Positions 37,242 to 50,910 of a stretch of DNA of 64,000 bases are shown one piece after another. The position numbers were made by a program, and so were the translations under genes. The notes beneath the pieces were generated by a model. It had not been told where the DNA came from and did not search any database. It saw only the letters and a list, made by a program, of their open reading frames with translations. The DNA is taken from NCBI GenBank assembly GCA_012295275.1, contig CM022671.1, forward strand, positions 25,821,322-25,885,321, read 5' to 3'. Origin of the DNA: Chrysomallon squamiferum (lineage: Eukaryota > Mollusca > Gastropoda > Neomphalida > Peltospiridae). Positions within the stretch are counted from its first letter, which is position 1. Each line of letters starts with the position of its first letter.

Positions 37242-38150
37242 TGTGTGTTCTTGTGCATGTGAATAAATGTTTTGATACTCCGAGACTGAATGAAGTCTGT
37301 GCTTGCTTATAATTCATTTCTTTGTTTTATGTTTAAATTATTACAGTAATGAAAGTTTAGCTTAGTATGTGACTTTTCACTCACTTGATTTAGTTCACTA
37401 TCACAACCTCAACAGGTTTTGAATTATACAGTTCATGTGACCTTGAACAGCCAAAAACTAGCTACTTTTTTTCTCACACACACACACACACATGCAAACT
37501 CACATATGCACACACATTCATATGCATTCTTATGCAAACACACCTTTTAAACACATTTGTCAATTATAATTATTAATGCTAAAATGAATATGTTCTTTTG
37601 GTTCTGACATATGCACTTAATCAAGTAATTCTGGATGACTAAAAATCAGAGACAGTTTTGACAGAAGTTACCCAGAACAGTTTAGAATACTGTCTTCACG
37701 ATTTTTCTATACAAAGACAATTATGTGTACACATACATTACATAGATAAGTGAATATGGACATATACAACATACCAATACCATAAATCCTTTCCTTAAAC
37801 CATATTAACAGGAATAATTTGTTGAATAACAGCTTTCTGTGTTTCTAATCTGTAAACAACATTGTTTGTTTTTTTGTTGTTAATTCTAAGATTTTTATTA
37901 ATATTTGCTACTCACTGCAAGGCTTGTTTTCACTTAGTGTATGAATATAGAAAAAAAAGAAAAGAAATAAATAATGCTAGTCTATTATTGCCTTAAAATA
38001 ACACTAACATGGTGGATTAGCCTGTGCTGATCACTGCCAATCTTTCAAAATCAACAGTGGCTATGGTTGGTCTTAGATTTGTACACAATTTACAAGTTAA
38101 CATTTCTTTTATGTTGTGTTTTTTTCTTCTGCATTAATCAGATATTTTTA
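36900..38150. other. TTLL distal intron, repeats only
   Basis: TA tracts near 36940-36960, a GT repeat at 37213-37239, and CA-rich stretches near 37475-37530. No coding exon recognised. Confidence 0.55.
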
Positions 38151-38159
38151 ACATGTACA

Positions 38160-39560
38160 AGCACAGACCCGTGTTCACTCAGTCACACAGTCGTACATGG
38201 ACATATGTACTTAGTTACACATTCTCATATAGATATATGTACTCAGTTACACATTCTCATATAGATATATGTACTCAGTTACACATTCTCATATAGATAT
38301 GTACTCAGTTACACATTCTCATATAGACATATGTACTCAGTTACACATTCTCATATAGATATATGTACTCAGCAACACTTCTCATATAGACATGTACTCA
38401 GTTACACATTCTCATATAGATTGTACTCAGTTACACATTCATATAGATATGTACTCAGTTACACATTCTCATATAGATATGTACTCAGTTAAACATTCTC
38501 ATATAGACATGTACTCAGTTACACTTTCTTATATAGATATGTACTCAGCTACACTTCTCATATAGACATGTACTCAGTTACACATTCTCATATAGACATA
38601 TGTACTCAGTTACACATTTTCATATAGACAGGTACTCAGTTACACATTCTCATATAGACGTACTCAGTTACACATTCTCATATAGACATTTGTACTCCGT
38701 TACACATTCTCATATAGACATGTACTCAGGTAACATTCTCATATAGACATATGTACTCAGTTATACAATCACACATAGACATATTACACATTCATATACA
38801 GATATGTACTCAGTTACACAAACTCACACAGACATGTGTACTCAGTTACACAATCACAAACATACATATACTCAGTTATATAATCACCATAAACATATAT
38901 ACTTGGCTACACAAATACATACAGACATGTACTCAGTTACACAGTTTCACACAGACGTACTCAGTTACATAATTTCACTGATGCATATGTACTCAGTTAC
39001 ACAATCACACACATACATATACTCAGTTATATAATCACCATAAACATATATACTCGATAACACAAATACATACAGACATGTACTCAGTTACACAAACACA
39101 TACAGACACATGTACTCATTTACACAATCACACACATATATATACTCAGTTATATAATCACTATACACATATATACTCAGTTACATAATCACATACAGAC
39201 ATGTACTCAGTTACAGTTTCACACAGACACGTACTCAGTTACATAATTTCACTGATCATATGTACTCAGTTACATAATCACACACAGACACATGTACTCA
39301 GTTACACAATCACACTGAATATCTACTCAGTTATGCATTCACTCATTTACACATACACACAGACATGTATTTAGATACAGTCACACAGACGTACTCAATT
39401 ACACAATAAGACAGATTATCTGCTCAGTTACACAATCACACACAGAATATCTACTCAATTACACATTCACACCCAGACATTTGTACTCAGTTACACATTC
39501 TCACATAGACATATTCACTCACAGACACATTCAGTTACACATTTCCTCATAGAAATGTAC
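38160..39560. repeat. minisatellite, ~31-base unit
   Basis: About 45 tandem copies of a unit of 26-34 bases with core TGTACTCAGTTACACATTCT followed by CATATAGACA. The left part (to about 38750) is homogeneous. The right part drifts to versions with AATCACACACAGACA or AATCACCATAAACATATA. The array gives false MYSVTQSHTD-like peptides. It lies between candidate TTLL exons at 36639 and 41538, so it is probably intronic. Confidence 0.93.
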
Positions 39561-39864
39561 TCAGTTATAAATTCACACACAGATAATTACATTCAAAGGA
39601 AGACATATCCACACAGAGACACAAATATGTATACATTAACAATTATATTGTTATCATTACCGGTCTTACCACTGTTTTTAGTCATTTGATATGTTTTTAA
39701 TATATTCTAAACATTTATATCCCAGTGAGATGTACATGTAAATATACAAATTCTTTTCTTTTGTAAAATGATATTTGTCTGAAATGGATGTGGGTAATTT
39801 TTTTTGTTATTAAATACTCCGGTTATGTGCACAGCCTTTGATCTCAAAGCAAAGTTCTGAGCAC

Positions 39865-39870
39865 AATAAA
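39865..39870 (+). terminator. possible poly(A) signal after the minisatellite
   Basis: AATAAA in CACAATAAAGTTTTAATG. It could end a transcript that retains the 36595 exon and the array, but nothing else supports this. Confidence 0.2.
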
Positions 39871-41537
39871 GTTTTAATGTTGAGATAATTATTACTTTTA
39901 TGATATTAGAAAAACTCTTTTTTTATCCTTTTTTTTCTTATTTTATTTTTATTTTTTTTTTTAAATATATTTCTTACTGTAATAATGTAAATAAATTTTT
40001 AATATCTTATTTATTATGAAAATATTATTTTTTTAAAAATGTATTTGAAAACAAGACTGAAAAAAAGTTGAATGTATATTTCTAAACTAGTGCAAGAAAG
40101 CCCCAAACAAATCAGTATGAAAGTGACATAGTGTTAAATTCTGTTGTATAAAGTTATTTTGGTTTGTGATATTTGGTAGTTTTTGAACAAAATGTGTACA
40201 CAAAATATAACTTTCTATCATGTTATGTTTAACAAAACTTTTGCTTGTATGTGGTATGTGGTACTTCTTTGCACACACACAAAAAAAATAAGTATTTTTA
40301 AAATGACTTATTTGATTAATCTCACTTCTTCTTTTTTTTCATGTCAATTCATGCTATAAAAAAATATATTTATATAATTTTCCATTTATTCTTGTAATAT
40401 ACAAAAAATTTATTTTGAAAAAGTAAGAAGAATTTGTATCTAATGTATAAATAAATTTTTATTTTATGATTTTTAGTTTAATGTCACTATAATTTGTATA
40501 TTATTATTTTTATTTTATTTTTATTTTTTTAAGTAGGTATTTTATAAACTTGTTTAAATATAAAATTAATATGTCATTGATTGTCAAAGTCCCGAGATAA
40601 AAATTTTGATATTTCAGGTTCATATTGCAAATCTTAAATATACTGTTTACTCGCAGTGTTTTCATTTGTGTCTTTGTCTATGTGAAACGTATACAGTTAT
40701 GTCTTTGGTCCTGTTTTGTTTTGTTATGTCTAAATTGTAAATTCATTCCTGTTGTGATAAATTCATTTCATTCAAATACTCAGTTAAAATGCACCTGTGA
40801 TAATGCAAGCAAATAGCTTAATCTCATTTACTATACATTAATTTCATAAATTCTGGCTACCAAACTGTGCTAATGAGATTTGTTTTTGGTTCTGTTTTTC
40901 CTTACTTGTGCCTTTGTCTTATATTTAAAAAAATAATAATAATAAAAAATAAATAAATAAATAAAGAAGAAGAAGTTTTGAGAACTAAGCAATTTATTTA
41001 TTCACACAGCCTGATTATGGTTTAAAAACCAATATCAATATATGACTTGCAAAGTAGCCACATTTGTTGATACAAGACAGGTAGTTTTTTCTGTTTATAA
41101 TATAATGCTGAGCACATGTTATATTATTTCCTACTTAATTATTAGCAAAGGTTGACCTTCTGTTACAAAATAATACAGTTACTGGGAAATATTTAAAGAA
41201 ATATATATTTAAAGCATTTGTTCTTATCACCACAGGTATGTTTTAATAACATTTGTAACAAGCATGAGGACAATTATTTTTTTCTTTTTCATTGGTGTCA
41301 GGTTAAAAAGAATAAATTCTCAATTTTCTTTTTTTTTCTCTAGTTCTTTTTTTTTTTTTTTTTTTTTTGTTTCAAAAATCCATTCAATTACTGGAATAGA
41401 TAAAAAAAAATATCTATATATATTATTATTATTTTATTTTATTTCTATCCTTTTGGTGATGTGGTAAAAACAAAAAAAACAGTGTGTTAAAGTTAACAAT
41501 GTATATTTTAATTCTTCATTTAATTTACATTATAAAG

Positions 41538-41692
41538 GTAAAAAACGTCAAAGGAAACATCGACGTGCCGTTGTGAGAAGCCAGCCTATTAAATTGTCGC
41601 TGGCAAAATCGTCACCTTACACTGTTGAGCGAAAACCTCCGCTTGTGAAACTGCTCATTGCTAGTCACAAGCGACAAGTTTTACAATCGTAA
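41538..41692 (+). CDS. candidate alternative terminal exon of TTLL (basic C-terminus)
   Basis: From an AAAG acceptor at 41537 a phase-1 frame (G/GT AAA AAA CGT) runs 51 codons to TAA at 41690-41692. It encodes a very basic tail: GKKRQRKHRRAVV, then SLAKSSPYTVERKPPLVKL. Base composition is near 45% GC against about 25% on both sides, and codon use looks coding. It can follow 35069 or 36639 in frame. The acceptor has a weak pyrimidine tract. Alternatively it could belong to an unseen separate gene, but no start codon precedes it. Confidence 0.5.
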
Positions 41693-42499
41693 CTGTATAT
41701 TGGCAAGGTGACGTCTCGTTTTGAATTATTCCCTTCTGCATGATTATAATCACTGCTTAAAAGTAGTCACTCTTCACTAATATTTTCAAATGTGTGGGTG
41801 GGGATTCCTTTAATTTTTTTACCACACTTTTTTTTTCAGTCTTGGTTTAGAAAATCTGAGGGAGAAAATGTATATTTTCGTTTCTCCTTTTTTTTTTTTT
41901 TATTATTATCACTGATAATTTTCATTCTCTTGCCCCTCTCTAATTTGACCTTTCCTGTAAAATAAAAAAAATAAAAAATAAAAGTTTTAATTTGTTTTAA
42001 TATTTTTAAAAAGATTTTTTTTTTTTTTTGCTTTTTTTTTGCTTTTACTTTTTACAAACCAGAATAAATACAGAAATCAGTATGATGTTAAATGACATTA
42101 AATAACATCTAAATAGGATTAATTTGCTTTGACAGGGGAAATTTGATATATTGCTCATGGCATGGTTAAAAACAATTTAGCTTTGTGTTTTGTTTTTTGG
42201 TGGATTTTGTATTACTATTAATTTTTGTTTTTTGGAGGTATTTATTTTTATATTTTTATTTTTATTTATTTTTTTATTTTTTTTTGCTGTGGGTTTTTGC
42301 TGAGGTTTTTAATTTATCTTTGGGATATTGGAAACTAGTAATAACTGCTTAAGAGACATAATTAATTTACTGGTTCTTTTTCCATATTCTTTGCTACTTT
42401 TTTTGGCCAGCACAGTTCCATTCACCACCTGAATATACTGCACAGAACAGCTTCATTGTCCATGCTTGTTTTCATTTTATGTAGTCCTCTTATTATTAG

Positions 42500-43570
42500 T
42501 TCAATGTCTTGCATACACACTGATCATCTGTATACCTGAACCATTTGACTTATATTATAATCTTTATAATGATTTCGTCATTGTGTTTTAATTGTTAATA
42601 CACCTGGATCAGCTTTTAATGTGGTTCACCTGTTATTAGTATATCATCTTTCCTTAAACAGATCACCAGCATATTGTACATACTGACTTTTTTTAACGTC
42701 TTATTCACTATACATAGATTCTAATACTTGATAATAATCTGTATTGACTTTTTGTGTAATTCTTTTTCTTTCCTAACCACCAATATATTTCTGATACTAG
42801 CTTATTTAATGTCTTATCCACAGCGTGTAAGTGCTAATACTTGGCAGTAATCTGTATTAGCTTTCTGTTTAATATCTGCATGTTGTTGGTATAACTTCTT
42901 CACTTAAGATAATCACTGATACACTTCAGCCATCTGACTTACTAAATCTTTATTTAGCTGATAATACTCCAAGTGTAAATCTGTTACTGGTAAATGTACA
43001 CAGTTCTCTGTGTTAGCTTCTGTTTGTGCTGTCTTGTTCACTGTGTTTAGTGTCAATGTTTTACAATAATCTTTTATTAGTAAAGTGGGTTGTTTTTATC
43101 TGGTTCTCATATTATTATTATAATATTATTAACTTAACCTCTGTCATATACCTTATTATGACCAGTCATCTGACTTAACTAATTCTTGTTTGCAATAATT
43201 ACTTCATAATTTTCTACAAGTAATTTGTTGTTAGTAAATCTAGTAAATTCAGCTTTTTTATATGGTTCCTATATTAAATTGTTTTATGAACTTTATAAAA
43301 CAGCCAGTGTTTCGACTTAACTGAGTGTTTGTAAAGTGTTTAGCTTCAAGTAATAGTAAAAGTTACTAGTAAAATCAGATTTTTAATATAATTCCCATAA
43401 CCTTTAATCTGTTTAATAAACCTTATAATGAACAGCCATCAAAGTTAGTAACTGTTTGTAAAGTGTTGATTATTCTGTTTAGTTGCAATAATATTTTATT
43501 AGTATAACTTAGCTTTTTATATAATTCTGATTCAGTTTGATGTAGTTTTACACCTACCAACAGTTCTTGG
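42500..43570. repeat. decayed tandem array, ~130-base unit
   Basis: Recurring words in fixed order: a TAATCTGTTATTAGTAAA-like word near 42735, 42848, 42978, 43073, 43213, 43350 and 43485; AGCTTTTTATATGGTTC-like words after it; CAGCCATCTGACTTA-like words near 42538, 42922, 43163, 43300 and 43433. Spacing is 95-140 bases, most often about 130-140. Copies are strongly diverged. It sits between candidate TTLL exons at 41692 and 44443. Confidence 0.7.
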
Positions 43571-44442
43571 ATTTCATTATTAAAACACTTCCCCATTGCT
43601 GCAGTGATCACCTTTTTTTCTATAAATTATTTTATTTCAGTTTTTGGTTTCCAATTTTGATTTGTTTGGGCAACATTTGCCATGATGTTTATTCACTCTA
43701 ACCCAGATTCTGATTTCTTATTCCTGCTCACTGAATATATTTATTAAAAGTACTTAGAATCTTTTAATCTGTTGTAAATGTTTTATTAAAGTTGCATTCC
43801 TTGAATTTTATTACTGAAATATTACATAAAGAACCTTGTAGTTAACAAAAATTAAAAATTGAAAAATAGAAATTTGTCAGAAGAAAATAGTATTTTAAAT
43901 GTATATGAAAATGACATCATTATTATAATTGTCAGTGTGTTTTTCATTATATACTTTAATGTAATTTTAACAAACCTATGGTTAAATTTTATTTTTCAGA
44001 TTTTTATAAATCTTTTTCAGAGTTTTTAAAAGAATGCATATTAATGTCATTTTTGTCTTACAGTTCTGAATTTAGATTCTAGAATTAAAAATAATAATAA
44101 TAATAATAAATAAATATGTTTTAACTTTTTACATTATTATGTCCATTAGAAATGTTTATATTTTTGCATCATATAGTAAAGGTTTTGTCACTTTAATTAT
44201 AAACTGAAAATCAGAAATACATTCTCAAAGGTTAGAGTTTCGATTTTTTAATACCTACCTTAATCAAGAAATAAATTAATTTGTAAAATGTGGTAGTTCT
44301 TTGCAGTGTGTTAACACTTTCATAAAACATTATATATCGTGTGAATTTAACATACATAATTGCATGCTTTGCTTTGTGTGAACTAACTCTAATATCTCTT
44401 TTTGTTTTGTTTTGGTTTTTTTTTTTCTTTCTCTATTAACAG

Positions 44443-44936
44443 GGAATTCAGGGTCATTACTAACAACAGTAGGGGCATGGACGACAAAGACTTGCAGTGA
44501 GTGTGGAAATGGCATGAACTTGTACCTAGATAACTTTGACTCCAACTGTAAATGTAGGAGGGCCGGTATTTCCGTCATTTCTCGCGTGCACAGCGCTCAG
44601 TATAGTCGGAATAGTCCAAACCAAAAAGCGCTTTTGTTAAGGTATCTCACCGAAAACGATGGCATCCAAGGACAGAGGCACCTAAGCGAAAGCAAAAAGC
44701 ATAGAAACTCGCAGCCTAAATATTTTAAAGAACTCACAGTCATTGGTGTAAACAGTGCTCTTGCTGCTCTTTCAGTTGTGTCCACACCTGTCCCAAAGTA
44801 TGCCCAACGGTTCATAGGTCGCCAGTTGCAGCCCTGCTTCGACACTGAACAGAAAGTGCTGCCCAGCCCTGTGTATATAGACACCTCAGTGAAGAACAAT
44901 CCTATTTCCATTTTGTCACATGGTAAGAAAAGCTGA
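44443..44936 (+). CDS. candidate alternative 3' exon of TTLL (164 codons)
   Basis: A good acceptor (T-tract then TTAACAG at 44436-44442) opens a phase-1 frame (G/GG AAT TCA) that runs 164 codons to TGA at 44934-44936. The peptide begins GNSGSLLTTVGAW, has a CSECGNG pair and CKC, and ends SILSHGKKS. Composition is near 45% GC, unlike the flanks, so it is very likely real coding sequence. No start codon lies in a sensible place, so it needs an upstream exon; TTLL donors at 35070 or 36640 fit in phase. A phase-1 donor (CATG|GTAAGA) at about 44922 would remove the last four codons. Family not recognised. Confidence 0.55.
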
Positions 44937-46319
44937 CCAAGACAAAAAACAAAAAAAAGAGCCAGAAGAACGAACCAATTTTAAAAAACAGTAATCACTT
45001 GTTAATAAACAAGTTTCCCCCCGATTTGTAAATTCATGATTGTAACAAGTTTGTCCTGTTATAAAAAAAACAAATGTTCTTGGACTAATTTTTGTAAATG
45101 GTAAAAAAAAAAAAAAAATATCTCTGGCTGGTGTTAGGCTTTTTCTCAGACATGATTGTATTCATTGTAGTCAGAAAAGTTTTAATGTGTTTTTTTTTTC
45201 TCACAAAATCACAGATTTACTGTGTTTTTTTTAATTTTAGAACAGATATTTTTGCTCAGGGTAACAAATTCTCCACACCATTTTTAAACAGTATTTACTA
45301 ACGAAATGAAATCCATTGCAAGTGCCAAACTAAGAATGTGTGTGCCAAACTGCATGATATCTTCTAACATTTGGAAATATTTATGAACTGTTTGCACAGA
45401 TTTCAAAACTTCAAAAAAGAGTTAAGGTTGTTTTGCCAAAAGTTTTAAACGGAATCAAAATATTCTACACATTATGATAAGTTGTGTAATCAAGCAGAAT
45501 ATTTAAAATAAAGAGGCAAATGTCAGAGACATCATTTTGGTATGTAAATCTGTTGGTGCTGTTGTCAGTGTGTTATTTTTATTTCTCTGTTTATAACCTC
45601 GTCCAGTGAGCTTCACCTTTTCATCTTGTTATCTATAATTATACATGAATGAAATATTACTGTCATCCACAAAACCCCAAAATACAGCTATTACATTTAG
45701 AAGTTTTTAATGTTGGATTTTTAAAAAATGTATGTGTATGTATATATATATATATGAAGGTATAATAACATCCTTGATCTCTTGTATACTTTTATTTTAT
45801 AATTGTTAATTTTTAATAACTGCTATATTTTTATGGTTTATACAGAACTTTTAAAAAATATTTTAACTTTTGGAAATATATTGTTTTTGAATGCTTAGGG
45901 AGGTCACTATTTTTGTTTTGGTTTTTAGCTGTGATATTTACATTATATATATTTATACCATCGAGTTTCTTAATGTTTATAAAATTATTTATTTATTTAT
46001 ATATTTATAGAAGATATTTCTAAATCCATTCCCTGAACTTTTTGAAATACATTTAAAACAGTTTAACATATTCAGATTTTACAGAGCCAAAACATAGTCA
46101 AAATTTAAAATAAATACCTACAGACATAAAAATGATAATAATAATAAGAAGAAGAAGAAGAAAGGAAAAACAACCAACCTGAGAATAAATTAAGGGTTTG
46201 TTAAGGAATTTATTTTCTAAAAATATTTTTTTAATAAATTTTTAACTTTTTCATTTTATTGTATTTTTCATAAGAATATTTAGAAGAGGATTTTACCTGG
46301 TTTATTTCATCCATCTTTT

Positions 46320-46373
46320 ATTTTTATTTTATTTTATTTTATTTTATTTTATTTTATTTTATTTTATTTTTTA
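46320..46373. repeat. (ATTTT)n pentanucleotide repeat
   Basis: About ten tandem ATTTT units in the 3' flank of the TTLL gene. Confidence 0.95.
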
Positions 46374-47386
46374 TTATTTTTTTTTTTTTAAGAGCAACTG
46401 TTTTGGGTTTTTTTCTTTGATAGATGGCTAGTTTTTTATATATATATATATAATTAAAATAAAAATGATATATATGTAATTATTTTTTTAAATGTTAGAC
46501 ATTGCTGTGTTCAGAAAAAAAGAGCTATATTTGTACTAAACTGTACTCCTCATAATGTATGTATATGTAAGTACACATGTACATAATTATTAGTTTTTTA
46601 AGACATTTTAATGAAGAAAATTATTTGGTGAACATTTTGTTATTTATTTCTACTTGTACATACTTTGATTTATCTGTGATACGAGTGACAATATAATATT
46701 ATATATACAAGCACACACGTACACACGTTTTTATTAGAAGATTGTCATTTTCAGCATATCTTGTACAGTATAATTATATGCACTTTAAGGTTTGTCAAAA
46801 ATTGAATGTGTTCATTGAAACAAAAGACTTATATAACTGTATAAACATGTTTTGTATGTGTGTAGACATGTTGTCCACAAAATGTACCAGTATTAAATAT
46901 TTCATATATTTTGTTTTCATGTATGTTTCTGTCTCATGTTCAGTACAGAAAAATGAGTGTCATTTTTTAATCATTTCACTTATTTGATTTTTTGAAACAT
47001 TCAAATACAGAGCCATAGTTAAAGAATTGATATATTTTTTATTTGTTATTGTTACAATATAACAGCATAATGTCCGTCTGCTTTGTACATATTGTATTAA
47101 AATAAACATAAAAATTATTTATACCTATATTGCTTTAGTAGATGTTTGTTTTAAATGGCATTTTACTGTGTATATTTCTTAAATTAAATCTGCATGGGTG
47201 TATTTGTGATCTAAAGTTTGTTTCATGCTGAAAGATTTTGTCCAAAATATTGGTTGTTATCCCTATTATTAACATAAAACAGAAGAAACAATAATGGAAT
47301 GGATACAGAGTGAAAACATTAATGTTAAAATGTGGGGTATTTTTTAAAGTTTCTTTTAATAATAAAAATGTTTAACCTATTTTTTG

Positions 47387-47427
<41 letters not shown>

Positions 47428-48063
47428 CTTTATTATAATTTTTGCTGGCATCCTGTCATAGATACAGCATTTAATAATATTGTGATACTACAGTAGCAAA
47501 TGTATTAATAATAATCTTAGGTATGACGAAACCATCTCCAATGAATGGTTAAAAATCTATTTTTTTTTTTTATACCTGTGCATACCATAAAGCAAATAAA
47601 AGATATATGACTTTTTTCACATGAAATCATTAAAACGTAAATCATATTTATTCCGTGACATTTCTTAAAAAAAAATTAATAATAAATAAACTTAATTACC
47701 AAAAAAAAAAATTTTTTTTTTGCAAGTAATTAAAAAACAAAAAATATATATTGTTAAATAAAACACTAAATGTTTTTTCTCCATTGTATATTGTGAAGCT
47801 TTCAAAAATAAAAAATAAAAACATCTGTTTTTGGGATAAAAGAACTTTATTGTTTGAGAAAAGCTAAGTAGTTCATTAAAAGGAACCACCAATCTGTACA
47901 TCAGTTAACTTTTTTATTTATTTTAGTGATGACTAGATGTTTTTTGAATGTGGCCTAATATCTGATCTTAATATTTATGTTTATAGTTTATTAATTTATC
48001 TTTGATTTTTTATTTTTCTAATAATTAATAAAATTATTTTTCATTTTTTAAAATGCATTATCC

Positions 48064-48068
<5 letters not shown>

Positions 48069-48113
<45 letters not shown>
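48069..48113. repeat. poly-T run (~45 bases)
   Basis: Pure T homopolymer. A similar, slightly shorter run lies at 47391-47425. Confidence 0.95.
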
Positions 48114-48114
<1 letters not shown>

Positions 48115-50167
48115 GTTACTTTAAAAACACTGAAGTTGTACAGTCTTGCCACAGAAATAAAGTTTTTCAACATCAACAGAGTTCAAAATCAAAAGTTTCA
48201 TCAGGAAATTGATTAAATATAATAATTAAAATTGATTAAAAATTAATAATACCTATCAGGTGTGACAGGTCAAAGAGTATGTTACAGATTAAAGCTTCAG
48301 ATATTTAGTATTGAACTTGCTTTATTTGACTATCATTTTTATGAATTGATATATTTACAAAATCTATATAAAAATGTTTTTGGTGTGTGTTGCTGTTATA
48401 TATTATACAAATGTATATATATATACATTAATAAATTTTATTTATTAAATCAAACATTTTGCTGTTTATTACTTCTTTTTTGGGAGAGGAGATTTTAGGA
48501 ATTAAATATAAAGAAGAAAAAAAAGAATGATGTTACCATGGTGAGTATGTTATAAACCTTATCCATGCATGAAATTTTGTGATATGATAAAAATGCATGA
48601 CAAAGGTTTGTGAAATTAAATGTCTGAGCTGATCTTCCAGTCATTACCAACATTGCTAAAACTCTAAAGCAGATCAAGTCTTCAACAAAATATAAAATAT
48701 CTCTGCACTCCATTATCACAAGACTATGGTACACTGAACATTGGTGATAGCAGATTTCTTACTGAGATATGCTACTGATAAGCAACAATGGTTGTCAGGG
48801 TTTAAGTCTGTTTCAGAGAAAGTTTACAAATCCTTTAAATGCAAATGTGATTTGTGGCCTCTGCTACAAATACTGTCACTGGTCCATTCAGAATTGTTTA
48901 TTGTATTGACATTTCTTTAGTCACTGAAACATGCTGGCAGTTTCATTAGATTTCGTACTTGCTTCAACCATTCAATTTGCTCACTGAAGTTAATTTAGAG
49001 TCAAACTTAGTAGTTACAATGATTATTTGAGGGTTTTTTTTTTCTTTTTTTCTGCTAATTCTATGATTCTATTTTAGATAGTGGCCCAACTTGTTCAGCA
49101 GTGTTTGGGAAAATATATTTTAGAGATCAGATCATAACAGCAGACATTGGAGTAGTGAAAACGTTCCCAATAAACATTACACATGGTCATTTATATAACT
49201 AAAGGTGTCAAAGTTGTAAAATATAAATTCTTAAACATACTTAAATTTAAGCAAACTGTTTAAAAGTCAATAAAAAATGTATTTTAGTATTACAAAACTG
49301 TCTTTCATGTCAAACAATAATTATATTTTGGTTAATTGTACTCTGTATCACACAGTGGGTGCTCTGACTACCACCACCACTGAAAGGTTCATAAAAAAGG
49401 TCCATAAAAATCATCGTTTCAGTCAGTTTTATGTGGGAATCACATAACAATTTGTACAGGTAATGTTTGTTATTAACAACTGTTAATACTAAAATGTGTT
49501 GAGATTTTGTTTAAAACTTTTATAATTATTATGGAGTGGAGGTTTTTAGGTTTTTTTCATTTTCAGAGTGGTGTAGCCTTCTGTTGTTGCCCTGGTGCTG
49601 AATTCATGGGAAAATATTCCAAACTATAACCTGATGACTAAGTTTATTACAACACTGTATATACATGTCATACTTGATATGGGTTAGAAAATATGATGAC
49701 TGGATCCATGTAATTTAGATCTAAATAAAAACAGATAAAACAAAAATCATGTTTATGTATATCTATATAATTTGAATATTCATTAGATTTTTATTTCTTT
49801 AATTTTTTTTTTTTTTTTTTTTTTATAGAGATGTAGTAAAAATTTATTTTCCAATAGGGAAACAAACAACAAACAAACATACACCACAGTAAGTATTTAA
49901 TGATAGTTTGAAAACAAAATGTAAGAGTACAAAAACAAAATTTGTAAATACCATATATGTATTTCTGTAGCAAATAATAATCACATAAGCCCAAAATTGT
50001 CTTTTCCCTTATTATTTGGCAAGTTTAAGGCCATATAATGAAATCTACAAAAACAGGAATATAATTTCTTAAATATAATTTAATATTAACATCTGAAAAT
50101 TTTCTCTTTTTTGCTAAAACAATGTGATTAAAAAAAAAAAAAAAAGAAACAATAGAAACAATATTTA

Positions 50168-50202
50168 ATAATAATAATAATAATATAAAAATAATAATAA
50201 AA

Positions 50203-50238
<36 letters not shown>

Positions 50239-50262
50239 TAATAATAATAATAATAATAAAGG
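50168..50262. repeat. (AAT)n microsatellite
   Basis: Interrupted AAT repeat in intergenic DNA. A second one lies at 50860-50908. Confidence 0.93.
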
Positions 50263-50858
50263 AAGTAAAAAGATTACAGGTTTTCACCAGTATTGAAATA
50301 ATTTTTTTAATTAATTAATCATTTCATTAACACTATATATTAGATTAGATTTAAAAATATATTTATTGCTAATAAGACTTTACAAAATGTTTATAATAAT
50401 TAAAATATTGCTTATGGTCAATATATGAATACATATTTATGACACATTTATTATGTATTTAATTAAATTTAAATTTTTTAAATGTAACTTAAAAACAAAC
50501 TTAAACAAAAAGTAAATACAAGACTGAATTGAACACTGCTGAGATTTTTCTACTTAAAATGTCAGTATGTCATTGTCTTTGATTTTTTTTTACACCAGAT
50601 ACAAAATGCATAAATTATTTCTTATTTACACAGAAAAAAAAAATACAAATGATATAAAATAGTGGAAACACTGGTTTTCACTTTTGTGGTAAACTGTATA
50701 AAAATTTACAGTGGTTCAGTCTAACTGTATAAAACATTACAAAACTGTATATAAACTTTTTATTAGAAAACATCTATTTAAAATTCTATTGCAATAATAA
50801 AAAATATATAGATTTTAAATGTGGAATGTGTAACTAAGAATAATTATTATAATTCATA

Positions 50859-50910
<52 letters not shown>

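Noticed and set aside
38751-39034. MYSVTQSHTD-like repeated peptide frames
   Set aside because: Translation of the minisatellite; unit length varies, so the frame breaks repeatedly.
38160-39560. CRISPR-like array of short regular repeats
   Set aside because: Eukaryotic context, repeats adjoin each other without unique spacers and drift gradually; it is a minisatellite.
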